A stretch of 64,000 nt of DNA from Hydrocarboniphaga daqingensis (GTDB taxonomy: Bacteria > Pseudomonadota > Gammaproteobacteria > Nevskiales > Nevskiaceae). Numbering within the stretch: the first letter of the stretch is position 1; each line of letters starts with the position of its first letter. The notes below the pieces were generated by a model. The model did no database searches. It saw only the letters and a program-made list of their open reading frames with translations, and was not told where the DNA came from. Positions 19,435 through 28,934 of this stretch are shown one piece after another. The stretch covers positions 552,641-616,640 of the forward strand of contig NZ_FQWZ01000002.1 in the NCBI RefSeq assembly GCF_900129825.1. The letters are read 5' to 3'. Made by a program: the position numbers and the translations under genes.

Positions 19435-19809
19435 CTAAGCGGGGCGAGGTGGAGGTGGCAGCAGCGGACGCACTTCGGTGTGGCCACGGCTGCCATCGCC
19501 GACATTGGGGCTGCGCGCCGCCCAGTCGAGCGCCTCGCCCAGCGTCGTCACATTGATGATGAAACAGCCGCCGATCGCCGGGCTCTCGGTATCGGCCGCG
19601 CCATAGCGTCGTTGCGGGCGTCCGTCGGCAACGCTGACCGTTGCGCCGGTCGACGGTGCCTGCAACAAATTGCCGCCGACGACGATACCCGCTTGCACCA
19701 TCGCGTTGATATACGCGTTCCAGTCGCGCCAGTAGGTGGGCGCTTCGGCCGGCGCTTCACGCCGCGCGAAGTCGCGCGGCATCTCGTTGAATATCAGCAT
19801 GAACAGCAT
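19435..19809 (-). CDS. YCII-related (DGPF-type) protein
   Basis: The protein is 124 residues. The opening MLFMLIFNE, the internal motif AGIVVGGNLLQ and the later GGCFIINVTTLGEALDWA match the YCII/DGPFAETKE fold, a ferredoxin-like small protein often found beside ECF sigma factors or TetR regulators. Its biochemical role is not well defined. It is convergent with the PQQ dehydrogenase gene, and a perfect palindrome lies 15 bp upstream of its start, so it is likely repressor-controlled. Confidence 0.8.
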   Translation of the reverse strand: MLFMLIFNEMPRDFARREAPAEAPTYWRDWNAYINAMVQAGIVVGGNLLQAPSTGATVSVADGRPQRRYGAADTESPAIGGCFIINVTTLGEALDWAARSPNVGDGSRGHTEVRPLLPPPPRPA

Positions 19810-19824
19810 CGCGATTCCGTTAGT

Positions 19825-19846
19825 GAATGAATGTACTCATTCATTC
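19825..19846. promoter_or_regulatory. Perfect inverted repeat, candidate TetR-type operator
   Basis: GAATGAATG and CATTCATTC are exact reverse complements separated by TACT. The site is 15 bp upstream of the YCII gene start. Size and symmetry match operators of TetR-family repressors; no TetR gene is present in the window. Confidence 0.55.
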
Positions 19847-20268
19847 GAACACAGACACCACGCCGATGCCGAGTCTCGGTCACGATGCGCTGCTATTCGT
19901 GCAGCTCCGCGCGCCATCGAATCGCTTGGTGCCTCTGATTGCTGCGCTGCAAAAACCGACGGGCAAGGCTAACTACCCTTTAGGGTGGCGTCGGATTTAC
20001 GAAGCGAGCTTGTAATGCTTCCACTACTACAAGAGCGTCGACTCGACCCCCGTCATACGGCGGGTATCGAACGGGCAACTCAATAGCCTTCATCAGAAGG
20101 CGTGCGGAGGATGATTGAAAACAGTCGATGTCATGGCCATCGGGCCCGGCTTGCCTGCGATTGATGCGGACTGCTCGCCGACACGTCGCCACGCGCGTCT
20201 CCGTTGCAGCTGATCTCCTTTTAATCACACGTCGGGCAGCGAGCGGCTACGCCGCTTCGAGGAAGAAT
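19847..20268. other. Intergenic region upstream of the RND exporter
   Basis: Together with the preceding operator this makes a 459-bp gene-poor gap. It is less GC-rich than its surroundings and contains the CTACCC-TTTA-GGGTGG element. Short open frames exist, but none has a ribosome site and a plausible protein. It is probably the control region of the 20-29 kb cluster. Confidence 0.5.
19973..19988. promoter_or_regulatory. CTACCC-N4-GGGTRG palindrome (copy 1)
   Basis: The element reads CTACCCTTTAGGGTGG, with one mismatch in the outer arms. A near-identical and perfect version occurs at 28935-28950. It lies 280 bp before the RND exporter start. It is a candidate activator or repressor site shared by the cluster. 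Confidence 0.4.
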
Positions 20269-22728
20269 ATGTTCTCTTTGCGTCAACGGATCGCGATCTG
20301 GATCATCGGACACCAGAAGATCTCCTGGGCGGTATTCGTCGCGATCACCGCGTTCTTCGCCGTCGGGCTTCGCAACGTCGAGCTGAAGACGATCTTCTCG
20401 GACTTGCTGCCGAAGGACGATCCCTTCGTGCAGGTGTTCAAGGATCATCCGAACTTCGGCAATCCGTTGACGATGACCATCATGGTCAAGCGCAAGGATG
20501 GTGACATCTACAACGCTGAAACGCTGCAGAAAGTGTGGCAGCTGACGCGCGACATCGACCTTGCGCCGGGCGTCGATCACGATCAGATCCTGTCGATCGC
20601 CACCGAAAAGGCGCGCTATGCCGAAGCCACGCCGTTCGGCATCGACATGCGGCCGCTGATGGAGAATCGCGTACCGCAGACACCAGAAGAATTGGCCGAC
20701 TTTCGCGGTCGCGTCGACAAGTCGCCGAACTCGCGCACGTTCCTGATCTCGGGTGACAACGCGGCGACGCTGATCAACGCCACGTTCATCGAGCAGCGCC
20801 TCGACTACGGCGTGGCCTTCGACTACGTGCAGGGCTTGGTGGAGAAAGCACGCGATGCCGATCATGACGTCTATCTCGCCGGCCAGCCGGCGCTGACCGG
20901 CTGGGTGTATCGCTACCAGTCGCAGATGTACATCATCTTCGCAGTCACGCTCAGCGCGCTGATCCTGTCGCTGGTGCTGTACATGCGCAACGTGGTCGGC
21001 GTCGTCACGCCGATCGTCACCAGTGCCGTCGCCGCCGTCTGGGGCTTTGGCCTGACCGGCTGGCTGAAGTCGCCGATCGAGCCACTGCTGATGATCGTGC
21101 CGCTGCTGCTGGTGGCTCGCAGCTTCTCGCACTGCGTGCAGTTCACCGAGCGCTATTACGAAATCTACGCGCACGTCAAAGATCGCTCCAAAGCCGCCGA
21201 AATCACGATGGGCGTGATGATGGCGCCGTCGGTGCTCGGCATCTTCACCGACATCGTCGGCGTGTTCTTGATCGCGATTGCGCCGATTCCGGCGATGGAA
21301 CGCTTTGCGCTGTTCTGCGGCTTCTGGTGCATCTGGCTGATTCCGACCGGCGTCGTGCTGATCTCGCTGCTGCTGGCGGCGCTGCCGGCGCCGAAGAACG
21401 TCGACCGGCTGGTCGGCGGTGATGGCCGCGAGTCGCCGTTCCAGAAGAAGTTCCAGAGTCTGCTGCGCTCGATCTCGCATCTGAGCTACGGCAAGCCGGC
21501 ACGGATGACGACGGTGGTATTTGCCGTCGTCGGCAGCATCGCCGTCTACCAGGCCTTGCAGATCAAGATCGGCAACCCGGTCGAGGGCAGCAATCTGTTG
21601 TGGCCGGATTCCGAGTTCAACGAAGCGATCCGCCAGATCAACAGCCACTTTCCTGGCGTCAACACGCTGGAGATCGTGCTCGAAGCCAAGAATCCGCGTG
21701 ATCCGGCGCGTGTCGCGCGCCAGGCCGACACGGTCATGACGATGTTCAAGCTGCAGAGCGAACTGGAGAACGGCGAGGCACCGCCGCGTGCGACGCTGTC
21801 ATTCGGCGACTACCTGATGGAAGGCAACCGCTTGTTCGCCGGTGGTAATCCGAAGTGGCTGCCGCTGGATCCGACCAACCCGGCGGTCAACGCCGCGGCG
21901 ATCGCCGTGACGCTGGGCAGCAGCACCAAGGCGTTTTCGCATGTGATCGACTTCAACATGCAGAACTCGACGGTGTCGCTCTGGTACAAGGACAACAAGC
22001 AGGAAACTGTCGACGGTGCGCTCGCTGCCGCTCGCGCTGCCGTTGATCGCGTCGGCATCGATCACGATGCGTTCCGCGTTCGCCTCGGCACGGGCACGAT
22101 CGCGCTGCAGCAGGCCACCAATCTGGTTGTCGAACGCTACCACTGGGCGATCATCGGCCTGCTGAATCTGGTGATTCTGATCGGTTGCAGCCTGGCGTAT
22201 CGCTCGCTGGTGGCCGGCCTGATTCTGCTGATCCCGGTCAATCTGTCGAACTTCGTGCTGAACGCGTCGATGCACATGATCGGCATCGGTCTCGACATCA
22301 ATTCGCTGATGGTCGCGGCGATCGGTGTCGGTGTCGGTATCGACTACGGCATCTACCTGCTGTCGCGGATCTGCGAGGAATTCCACGCGCAGGACAACGA
22401 TTGGGGTGCTGCGATCACCGCATCGCTGACGACCACCGGCAAAGCGATCATGTTCACCGCGTCGATCATGCTGATCGGCATCCTGCCGTGGTACTTCCTG
22501 TCGGAGCTGAAGTTCATGGCCGACATGGGCTTGCTGCTGGTGCTGATCATGCTGATCAACATGGTGTTGGCGCTGGTGGTGCTGCCGCTGCTGGTCTGGC
22601 TGATCAAGCCGGCCTTCGTGCGCCGCAATGATCTGCTGGTGGGTGAAGGGGTTGACCTGTCGGCCTACACCGCGCAGCGCGAATCGTATATCGCCAATCG
22701 CCACGCCGAACTGGCCGTGGCCAAGTGA
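20269..22728 (+). CDS. RND/MMPL-family exporter
   Basis: This inner-membrane protein has 819 residues in the two-repeat layout of RND/MMPL transporters: a first membrane helix (ISWAVFVAITAFFAVGL), a large periplasmic loop, about five helices with the SSD-like segment, then a second helix-loop-helix repeat. Acidic and glycine motifs such as GVGVGIDYGIYLLSR in the second repeat are those of proton-coupled family members. Members next to DUF1329 and DUF1302 genes are proposed to move hydrophobic molecules between inner and outer membrane. ATG 20269 follows GAGGAAGAAT; an in-frame start 141 bases earlier lacks such a site. It probably heads a five-gene set to 28915. Confidence 0.88.
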   Translation: MFSLRQRIAIWIIGHQKISWAVFVAITAFFAVGLRNVELKTIFSDLLPKDDPFVQVFKDHPNFGNPLTMTIMVKRKDGDIYNAETLQKVWQLTRDIDLAPGVDHDQILSIATEKARYAEATPFGIDMRPLMENRVPQTPEELADFRGRVDKSPNSRTFLISGDNAATLINATFIEQRLDYGVAFDYVQGLVEKARDADHDVYLAGQPALTGWVYRYQSQMYIIFAVTLSALILSLVLYMRNVVGVVTPIVTSAVAAVWGFGLTGWLKSPIEPLLMIVPLLLVARSFSHCVQFTERYYEIYAHVKDRSKAAEITMGVMMAPSVLGIFTDIVGVFLIAIAPIPAMERFALFCGFWCIWLIPTGVVLISLLLAALPAPKNVDRLVGGDGRESPFQKKFQSLLRSISHLSYGKPARMTTVVFAVVGSIAVYQALQIKIGNPVEGSNLLWPDSEFNEAIRQINSHFPGVNTLEIVLEAKNPRDPARVARQADTVMTMFKLQSELENGEAPPRATLSFGDYLMEGNRLFAGGNPKWLPLDPTNPAVNAAAIAVTLGSSTKAFSHVIDFNMQNSTVSLWYKDNKQETVDGALAAARAAVDRVGIDHDAFRVRLGTGTIALQQATNLVVERYHWAIIGLLNLVILIGCSLAYRSLVAGLILLIPVNLSNFVLNASMHMIGIGLDINSLMVAAIGVGVGIDYGIYLLSRICEEFHAQDNDWGAAITASLTTTGKAIMFTASIMLIGILPWYFLSELKFMADMGLLLVLIMLINMVLALVVLPLLVWLIKPAFVRRNDLLVGEGVDLSAYTAQRESYIANRHAELAVAK

Positions 22729-22866
22729 TAGGGCGGTTATCTAGAAAACCTGCAGCCAAAAATGTTTTGTCACCGTAGAAAGTAGCGGCGGCCCATCGGC
22801 GTAGTGATGTCGCTGCACCGGAAAACAAGCGACGGAAAACCAGCTTGTCACGAGAGGAGAATCAAA

Positions 22867-24243
22867 ATGCATATCCGTAAATTCGACGTCGACTACGGTC
22901 GCCGCACGCTGATGAAGAATGCAGCGCTCGGTGTCGGTGCCGGCGTGCTTGCACCGCTGTGGCCGGCGATCGCCAACGGCGCCGATCTGGGCAAGGTGTA
23001 TCCCGACGAGCTGCTGTCGATCGAAGTGCTGACCAAGGGCAAGATCAAGCCGGGTGACACGCTGACCGCCGCCAATGTCGACGTGGTCAAGGATCTGCTC
23101 GATCCGATCACCTATCGGCAGGTCAAGGAGATGGGCCGCAAGATCGGCATCATCGCGCCGCCGAAGGACACGTCGGTGCTGTTCCCGTCGGCATTCCTCG
23201 AGTCGTCGCTGAAGAACAAGGGCAAGGCCAAGTTTGGCCCGGATGGCAATATCTATGCACCGGACGGTGGCGCCTGGCTCGGCGGCTTGCCTTTCCCCGA
23301 CGCCAAGACCGGCGAAGAAGCGATCAGCAACCTGACGCTGTCGTGGGGTCGTAGTGACTACTGCCAGTATGCGATCCGTCAGTGGGACATGCAGCCCGAC
23401 GGCGATCAGGCTTATCAGTACGACTTCGTCTGGGCCGAGTTGCAGGCGCAGGCTCGCGTCGACGGCACGACGTTCCAGAACCGCAAGGATCTGCTGCGCA
23501 TTCAGTCGGTCTGGTTCACAGGCCCGAGCGACACCGCCGGCAGCTCGTTCCTGAGCACCTGGTACTACGACCAGAAGAAGTATCCCGACCTCTACGGCTA
23601 CCTGCCGCAGTTCAAGCGCGTACGTCAGTTCCCGACCAACCAGCGCTTCGAGCCGCTATTGCCGGGCATCACCTGGTTCCTGTCGGACGCATGGGCCGCT
23701 GGTGACCCGATGCTGACCTGGGGCAACTACAAGATCATCGGTCGTCAGCCGATGCTCGGCTCGGTCAGCGAAGGCTGGGCGGGTGACAAGAAGAACTGGG
23801 AGCCGAGCGTGCACGGCGGACCCAAGGGCAAGACGTTCTGGGATACGACGATGTCGCTGTGCCCGGACTGCATCGTGCTCGAAGCCGAGCCAACGGGTTA
23901 TCCGCGTGCGCCGGTCGGCAAGAAGCGCGTCTGGATCGATGCGCGCAACCAGCAGTTCATCGCCTACATCACCTACGACCGCCGCGGCGAAATCTGGAAG
24001 TCGTTCGAAGCGGGCTGGTCGCAGTACAGCAAGGGCAATGTCGCGATGAAGGACGAGAGCGGCAAGCCGGCCTGGTCGTGGACGTATATCCACAGCCATG
24101 ACATTCAGTCCAACCGCATGACGCGCATCATGCACACCGAGAACACCACCGGCGGCTACAAGAGCCAGTTCTCCACGCAAGGTGTCGACGTCTACAACAA
24201 GTACCTGACCAACCAGGCGATCCAGCGCCTCGGTCAAAGCTGA
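22867..24243 (+). CDS. DUF1329 family protein (first paralogue)
   Basis: The protein is 458 residues and belongs to DUF1329, a periplasmic family with a proposed LolA/LolB-like, lipid-binding fold. The N-terminus has a Tat-like signal: a conserved stretch MHIRKFDVDYGRR followed by TLMKNAALGVGAGV. The same stretch recurs in the paralogue at 27536. Further shared landmarks are VYPDELLSIE, WGRSDYCQYAIR, HGGPKGKTFWDT and KKRVWIDARNQQF. ATG 22867 is preceded by AGAGGAGAATCAAA. The setting, between an RND exporter and an outer-membrane barrel, suggests a periplasmic shuttle for a hydrophobic compound. The function remains unproven. Confidence 0.85.
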   Translation: MHIRKFDVDYGRRTLMKNAALGVGAGVLAPLWPAIANGADLGKVYPDELLSIEVLTKGKIKPGDTLTAANVDVVKDLLDPITYRQVKEMGRKIGIIAPPKDTSVLFPSAFLESSLKNKGKAKFGPDGNIYAPDGGAWLGGLPFPDAKTGEEAISNLTLSWGRSDYCQYAIRQWDMQPDGDQAYQYDFVWAELQAQARVDGTTFQNRKDLLRIQSVWFTGPSDTAGSSFLSTWYYDQKKYPDLYGYLPQFKRVRQFPTNQRFEPLLPGITWFLSDAWAAGDPMLTWGNYKIIGRQPMLGSVSEGWAGDKKNWEPSVHGGPKGKTFWDTTMSLCPDCIVLEAEPTGYPRAPVGKKRVWIDARNQQFIAYITYDRRGEIWKSFEAGWSQYSKGNVAMKDESGKPAWSWTYIHSHDIQSNRMTRIMHTENTTGGYKSQFSTQGVDVYNKYLTNQAIQRLGQS

Positions 24244-24274
24244 TCGCAGCCGCGCTGCAAGCGCAGTGAGTGGA

Positions 24275-24314
24275 GGCATCCGCCGTCGTCACGTCGTCGA
24301 CGGCGACGGATGCC
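24275..24314. other. Intercistronic hairpin
   Basis: GGCATCCG-CCGTCG pairs with CGACGG-CGA-CGGATGCC, a 14-bp stem with one 3-base bulge and a 9-base loop. It lies between the first DUF1329 gene and the YCF48-like gene. There is no U-tract, so mRNA stabilisation or partial attenuation is likelier than full termination. Confidence 0.45.
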
Positions 24315-24388
24315 ACCGCTGCTGCGGCAACACGATGCACGCGTGACCGCCTGCATCGCATGGAGTCAGTCGTTGTTGTGAGGGAACC

Positions 24389-25372
24389 ATGAAGTACAAG
24401 CAAACATTCAAGCGTGGTCTGACCGCGTTCGCTGCAGCCGTGTGGCTGTCAGCAACGTCGATGACGGCGCATGCAGCCGGCGCGACGATGACGATGGAGC
24501 CCGTCGTCAGCGGCAAGGCACACGATGCGCTGTTCTCGGTGGCCTTCAGCCAGAGCCAGGGCATTGCCGTCGGTGCGGCCGGCGCCATTCTCGATACCGC
24601 CGATGGCGGCAAGACTTGGAAGCCCGTTGCGCCGTCACCGACGCAGCTGAGCTTGCTCGGCGTCGACGTGCAGGGCAGCGAGGCGCTGGCCGTCGGCCAG
24701 ATGGGCCTGATTCTGAAGCGCGATGCGAACAAGGCGTGGAAGACGATCGCCAGCGGTACCGAGGAGCGCCTGTTCTCGGTCAGCATGAACACGCGGGGTG
24801 TCGCCGCGATCGTCGGTTCGTTCGGCACCGTGCTCAAGTCGCAGGACGGCGGCGCCACATGGGCGGCCGTCGCACCGGACTGGACCGCGTACACCGAAGA
24901 CGGCGCGCAGCCCCATCTGTATGCCGTCCAGGTTGATGCCAGTGGCGCGGTGATCATCGCCGGTGAGTTCGGCTTGATTCTGCGCCTGCCGGCCGGGCAG
25001 ACCGCATGGCAGCTGCTACACAAGGGCGATGCGTCGATCTTCGCGATCGACATCCGTGACGACGGCGTCGGCTATGCCGTGGGCCAGAGCGGCGCCGCAC
25101 TGCGGACCGCCGACGGCGGCAGCACCTGGTCTGCGTTGACCACGGGCAGCGACGCGATTCTGCTGGGCGTTCAGTCGGCAGCCGACGGCAGCGTGATCGC
25201 CAGCGGCATGCGCGACATGGTCAGCAGTCGCGACGATGGCCGTAGCTGGACGCACATCACGGCAGGCGATGCGCAGTCGGCCTGGTATGCCGGAATCGGC
25301 AGCCCCGCGGGTGGCGGCGCGTTGCTCGCGGTGGGCCATACCGGCCGCATCGTGCGCCTTCAGGCGCCGTAG
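24389..25372 (+). CDS. YCF48/BNR-repeat beta-propeller, secreted
   Basis: The protein is 327 residues with a signal peptide ending near TSMTAHAAG. Repeats of the Asp-box type recur along it: TADGGKTW, SQDGGATW, TADGGSTW and SRDDGRSW, each with a following hydrophobic strand, giving a seven-bladed propeller like photosystem II assembly factor YCF48. In bacteria such proteins often sit with RND exporters and DUF1329/DUF1302 genes and may act as assembly or binding partners in the periplasm. The ATG has GAGGGAACC upstream. It is probably part of the same transcript as its neighbours. Confidence 0.85.
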   Translation: MKYKQTFKRGLTAFAAAVWLSATSMTAHAAGATMTMEPVVSGKAHDALFSVAFSQSQGIAVGAAGAILDTADGGKTWKPVAPSPTQLSLLGVDVQGSEALAVGQMGLILKRDANKAWKTIASGTEERLFSVSMNTRGVAAIVGSFGTVLKSQDGGATWAAVAPDWTAYTEDGAQPHLYAVQVDASGAVIIAGEFGLILRLPAGQTAWQLLHKGDASIFAIDIRDDGVGYAVGQSGAALRTADGGSTWSALTTGSDAILLGVQSAADGSVIASGMRDMVSSRDDGRSWTHITAGDAQSAWYAGIGSPAGGGALLAVGHTGRIVRLQAP

Positions 25373-25535
25373 TTTAGTTGCGGCGACGCAGGCCGTTGCC
25401 GCAGCAGCATCAGCAGCAAAACGAGTGACGACGGCAGGTCATCGAACCCGCCGCGACGAAGATGGAACCGTGCGAGTTAGACAACAACATCCGCGCTGCC
25501 CCGTGCCCGCGGATCAACGTAGAAGGGGAGAATCA

Positions 25536-27500
25536 ATGGACGGATCGAAAGCAGGACGCTGGCTCAAGACCGGGCTGGCGACGGCGGCGATGCTGGTCGC
25601 CAGCGGCACCGCATCGGCACAGGCCGAAGGTGACGGCAGTTTCTTCGACGGCTTTCTCGGTGGTGTCGACGTCAGCATCGGCGGCTTCATCCGGGTCGAG
25701 AACGCATTCCAGACCGGAGACGAGAATCCTTTCAATCAGACCGGCAACATCTACAACAACCAGACCGTAGCGCGTTTGCCCGGCGTGCCGGTGCCCGGCT
25801 CGCCGGCACTGAGCTTTGCAGTGCCCAATCCGCTACTGGCCGACACCACGCAGCGCACCGGTATCGAGACGTCGAACAACTGGTCGAACTACCACATCCT
25901 TCGTGGTGAAGTGGAAACCGGCATCCGTCTGAGCAACGACCTGTCGCTGATCGGCCGCATGCGCGCGATCTACGATCCGGGCTATGACGACTTCAATGCC
26001 AACAGTGTCGACTTTGATCGCGGCGGCATCACCGGTGGCGACCGCAAGCTGTATCGCGGCAACAGCCCGAACTACTTCGAGTTCCGGCCCGAGGGCAAGC
26101 GCCACGCCAATCCGCTCGAACTGGCTGGCGAAAACTATCTGGTCTATCTGCCGTCGTTGTTCTTCGACTACAACCGCGGCCCGCTGAACCTGCGCGTTGG
26201 TAACCAGCAGATTGCATGGGGACAGGCGCTGTTCTTCCGCGTGTTCGACGTGGCCAACGGCCTGGACTTGCGCCGCCACTCGGTACTCGACTACGCGCAG
26301 GAAGAGTACGCCGACAAGCGCGTTCCGCAGTTGTCGATCCGTGCGGGTTATCAGATCACCGACGAGATCCTGGCCGACGCCTACGTCGCCAAGTTCCAGC
26401 CGACGATCTTCGGCAATCCGAACACCCAGTACAACATCATCCCGGCGCAGTTCACCGTCCAGGATCGCTACGGCGACTTCGACGACAAGTTCAGCTACGG
26501 CCTGCGCTTGAAGGCCAACTACGGTCAGTGGGGCTTCCAGGGCATGGCGGTACGTCGCTACAACCCGGATGGCGTGTTCCGCTGGACCAAGTCGAACGTC
26601 GACAAGGATCTGCCGACCAACAATCCGCTGGGTCTGACGGTGCACACGCTCAACGGTTTCGAGTCCGGCCAGACGCTGGCCAACACCCCGTTCGAGGCAT
26701 CGCCCGGCGGCGTCTACTCGGCCGAGGAATGGTTCGAATACGCGGCGATGGTGCGGCTTGATGGCGTTGCCGGCCTGAATGCGGCAATCAATGACTTTGC
26801 GCCGGCCACGACCAATCTGCTGGCGTCCGAGGTCAACACCTTCGACCAGGCTCACAACCAGCTCGACACGTTCTTCATCGCTTCGGGCGGTAGTTTGCGC
26901 GGCCACATCGAACGCAAGTACTTCCAGGAGACGGTGCTGGGTCTGGGTGTCAGCTACGTCGTCGAAGCCGAGCCGGGTTCGCCGCTGGATCAGTTGATCA
27001 TCAACCTCGAAACCTCGTACACGCCGGACCGCGTGTTCACCGGTATCGACCTGGGTCAGAACTTCGAGAATCACGACGCGTCGGTCACTGCGCTGGTGAT
27101 GGAGAAGTACCAGCGCTTCAGCCAGAGCTTCCCGGCAACGTACTTCGTGTTCCAGGCGATGCACCGCAATGCTGACGACCTGTTCGGTCGCTCATTGCGC
27201 GGCTATGGCGGCAGCCGCACGTCGACGCCCGATGGCGTCGGCAGCGCGAACTACGTCGTGCTCGCTGCACAGCAGCCGTTCCCGAACGACATCTACCGTG
27301 CTGCCTTCGCGGTGCTGTACGACCCGCGCGGCAGCATCCTGGTGCAGCCGGGCGTCAAGTGGAAGCCGCGTGGATCGATCACCGTCGAAGCGTTCTACTC
27401 GTACATCAACGGCGATCTGAACGGCAATCCGAATGACACGCTGCTGTCGACGGCGAGCTTTGCCGACGAACTGACGCTGCGCGTCGCCTACCAGTTCTGA
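25536..27500 (+). CDS. DUF1302 family outer-membrane protein
   Basis: The protein is 654 residues with a signal peptide (GLATAAMLVASGTASAQA). It then has long alternating polar/hydrophobic segments and aromatic-rich strands typical of a beta-barrel, ending in LTLRVAYQF, whose final Phe is the usual outer-membrane barrel signal. Motifs such as VSIGGFIRVENAF and LRVGNQQIAWGQALFFR are those of DUF1302. ATG 25536 follows AGAAGGGGAGAATCA; the longer frame from 25236 runs through the previous gene. As the barrel of the RND-DUF1329-YCF48 set it may be the outer-membrane gate for the transported compound. Confidence 0.87.
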   Translation: MDGSKAGRWLKTGLATAAMLVASGTASAQAEGDGSFFDGFLGGVDVSIGGFIRVENAFQTGDENPFNQTGNIYNNQTVARLPGVPVPGSPALSFAVPNPLLADTTQRTGIETSNNWSNYHILRGEVETGIRLSNDLSLIGRMRAIYDPGYDDFNANSVDFDRGGITGGDRKLYRGNSPNYFEFRPEGKRHANPLELAGENYLVYLPSLFFDYNRGPLNLRVGNQQIAWGQALFFRVFDVANGLDLRRHSVLDYAQEEYADKRVPQLSIRAGYQITDEILADAYVAKFQPTIFGNPNTQYNIIPAQFTVQDRYGDFDDKFSYGLRLKANYGQWGFQGMAVRRYNPDGVFRWTKSNVDKDLPTNNPLGLTVHTLNGFESGQTLANTPFEASPGGVYSAEEWFEYAAMVRLDGVAGLNAAINDFAPATTNLLASEVNTFDQAHNQLDTFFIASGGSLRGHIERKYFQETVLGLGVSYVVEAEPGSPLDQLIINLETSYTPDRVFTGIDLGQNFENHDASVTALVMEKYQRFSQSFPATYFVFQAMHRNADDLFGRSLRGYGGSRTSTPDGVGSANYVVLAAQQPFPNDIYRAAFAVLYDPRGSILVQPGVKWKPRGSITVEAFYSYINGDLNGNPNDTLLSTASFADELTLRVAYQF

Positions 27501-27535
27501 GTCTGATCTCTCTGTACCGCACGAGGTAAACCGGC

Positions 27536-28915
27536 ATGCACATCCGCCGCTTCGATCATGACTATGGTCGGCGCCACTTTCTGAAGAGTGTCGCTGCCGG
27601 TGTGTTCGGCGGCGGTGTGCTGATGCCGGTCTGGGACGCGATCGCCAATACCGGCGATCCGTCCAAGGCCTACCCCGACGAGCTGCTGTCGATCGAGGGC
27701 TATACCAAGGGGCGCATCAACACCGGCGACGAGATCACGGCCGACAACGTCGACCTGGTCAAGGAGCTGCTGGAGCCGATCAAGTACCAGCAGATCAAGA
27801 CCATGGGCCGGCGCTTGAAGATCGTGCCGACCACGCGCGATATCATGCGGCTCAGTCCCTGGGAATACATGGAAGCGACGTTGAAGAACGCCGGGCAGGC
27901 GCGCTTCGACGAACGCGGCAACATCGTCACGCTGCAAGGCAAGCCCTGGATCGGCGGCACACCGTTCCCCAACGCCACGTCGGCACTGGAGCTGTACGCC
28001 GGCCTGACGATGACCTGGGGTCGTCACGATGCGTGCATGTACGCGATCCGCGAATACGATCTGTCGGCTGATGGCGATGTGCAGTTCAACTACGACTGCG
28101 GTTGGGCCGAGCTGTCGCCGATCGGTCGGGTGTCGATGAATCCCAAGCCGTATCTGCCGGGGCGTGAAAACAAGCTGCGCTATCAGTCGGTCTTTTTTAC
28201 GCGACCCGACAGCATCAAGGGCACGTCGTTCCTGAACATCTGGGACTACGACCAGAACACATTCCCCGAGCTGTACGGCTATGTGTCGGCGTTCAAGCGC
28301 ATTCGGCAGTTCCCGACCGACCAGCGCTTCGAGCCGCTGATTCCCGGCTCGACGCTGTATCTGTCGGACGCGTGGGCGGCGGGTGATCCGCTGTACACCT
28401 GGGGCAATTACCGCGTCGTCTCGCGCGGCCCGGCGCTGTCGGGTGTGTCGGGCGGCTGGAATGCCGAGCATCCGAACTGGGAGCACAAGACCCACGGCGG
28501 GCCCAAAGGCAAGACCTTCTGGGACACGCAGGTCGAGTTCGTGCCAGAAGCCGTCGTGATCGAAGCCGAGCCCGTGAAGTTTCCACGTGCGCCAGTCAGC
28601 AAGAAGCGCGTGTGGATCGATGCGCGCACGCAGTTGCCGATCGCGATGGTGTCGTACGACCGTCGCGGCGAGCCGTATCGCTCGTTCGACGGTGCCTACG
28701 GTTTGTATGAATCCGGCGGCAAGTCATTCAACGATGGCGCTCACCCCTATTGGTCGTGGGCTCACGTCCATGCATTCGATATTCAGACCGGCCGCATGAC
28801 GCGTCTCGAGCAGGTGCGCGAGATCGCCGGTCACAAGACGATGGTCAACGATGCGGTCATCTACGACCGCTATCTGACTAACGCCGCCTTGATGCGCATT
28901 GGCGGTAGTGATTGA
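27536..28915 (+). CDS. DUF1329 family protein (second paralogue), Tat signal
   Basis: This 459-residue protein is clearly homologous to the first DUF1329 protein over its whole length. The signal peptide has a good twin-arginine motif, YGRRHFLKSVAAGV, implying export in folded form. Shared landmarks include AYPDELLSIEGYTKGRI, MTWGRHDACMYAI, HGGPKGKTFWDTQ and KKRVWIDARTQLP. It begins 35 bp after the DUF1302 gene. Two paralogues either side of the YCF48 and DUF1302 genes suggest a gene duplication and perhaps a heteromeric shuttle. Confidence 0.86.
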   Translation: MHIRRFDHDYGRRHFLKSVAAGVFGGGVLMPVWDAIANTGDPSKAYPDELLSIEGYTKGRINTGDEITADNVDLVKELLEPIKYQQIKTMGRRLKIVPTTRDIMRLSPWEYMEATLKNAGQARFDERGNIVTLQGKPWIGGTPFPNATSALELYAGLTMTWGRHDACMYAIREYDLSADGDVQFNYDCGWAELSPIGRVSMNPKPYLPGRENKLRYQSVFFTRPDSIKGTSFLNIWDYDQNTFPELYGYVSAFKRIRQFPTDQRFEPLIPGSTLYLSDAWAAGDPLYTWGNYRVVSRGPALSGVSGGWNAEHPNWEHKTHGGPKGKTFWDTQVEFVPEAVVIEAEPVKFPRAPVSKKRVWIDARTQLPIAMVSYDRRGEPYRSFDGAYGLYESGGKSFNDGAHPYWSWAHVHAFDIQTGRMTRLEQVREIAGHKTMVNDAVIYDRYLTNAALMRIGGSD

Positions 28916-28934
28916 TTCGACGATCGCGATGCGA

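Noticed and set aside
19827-20015. A 62-codon open frame on the plus strand
   Set aside because: It starts inside the palindrome, has no ribosome site and no recognisable protein features.
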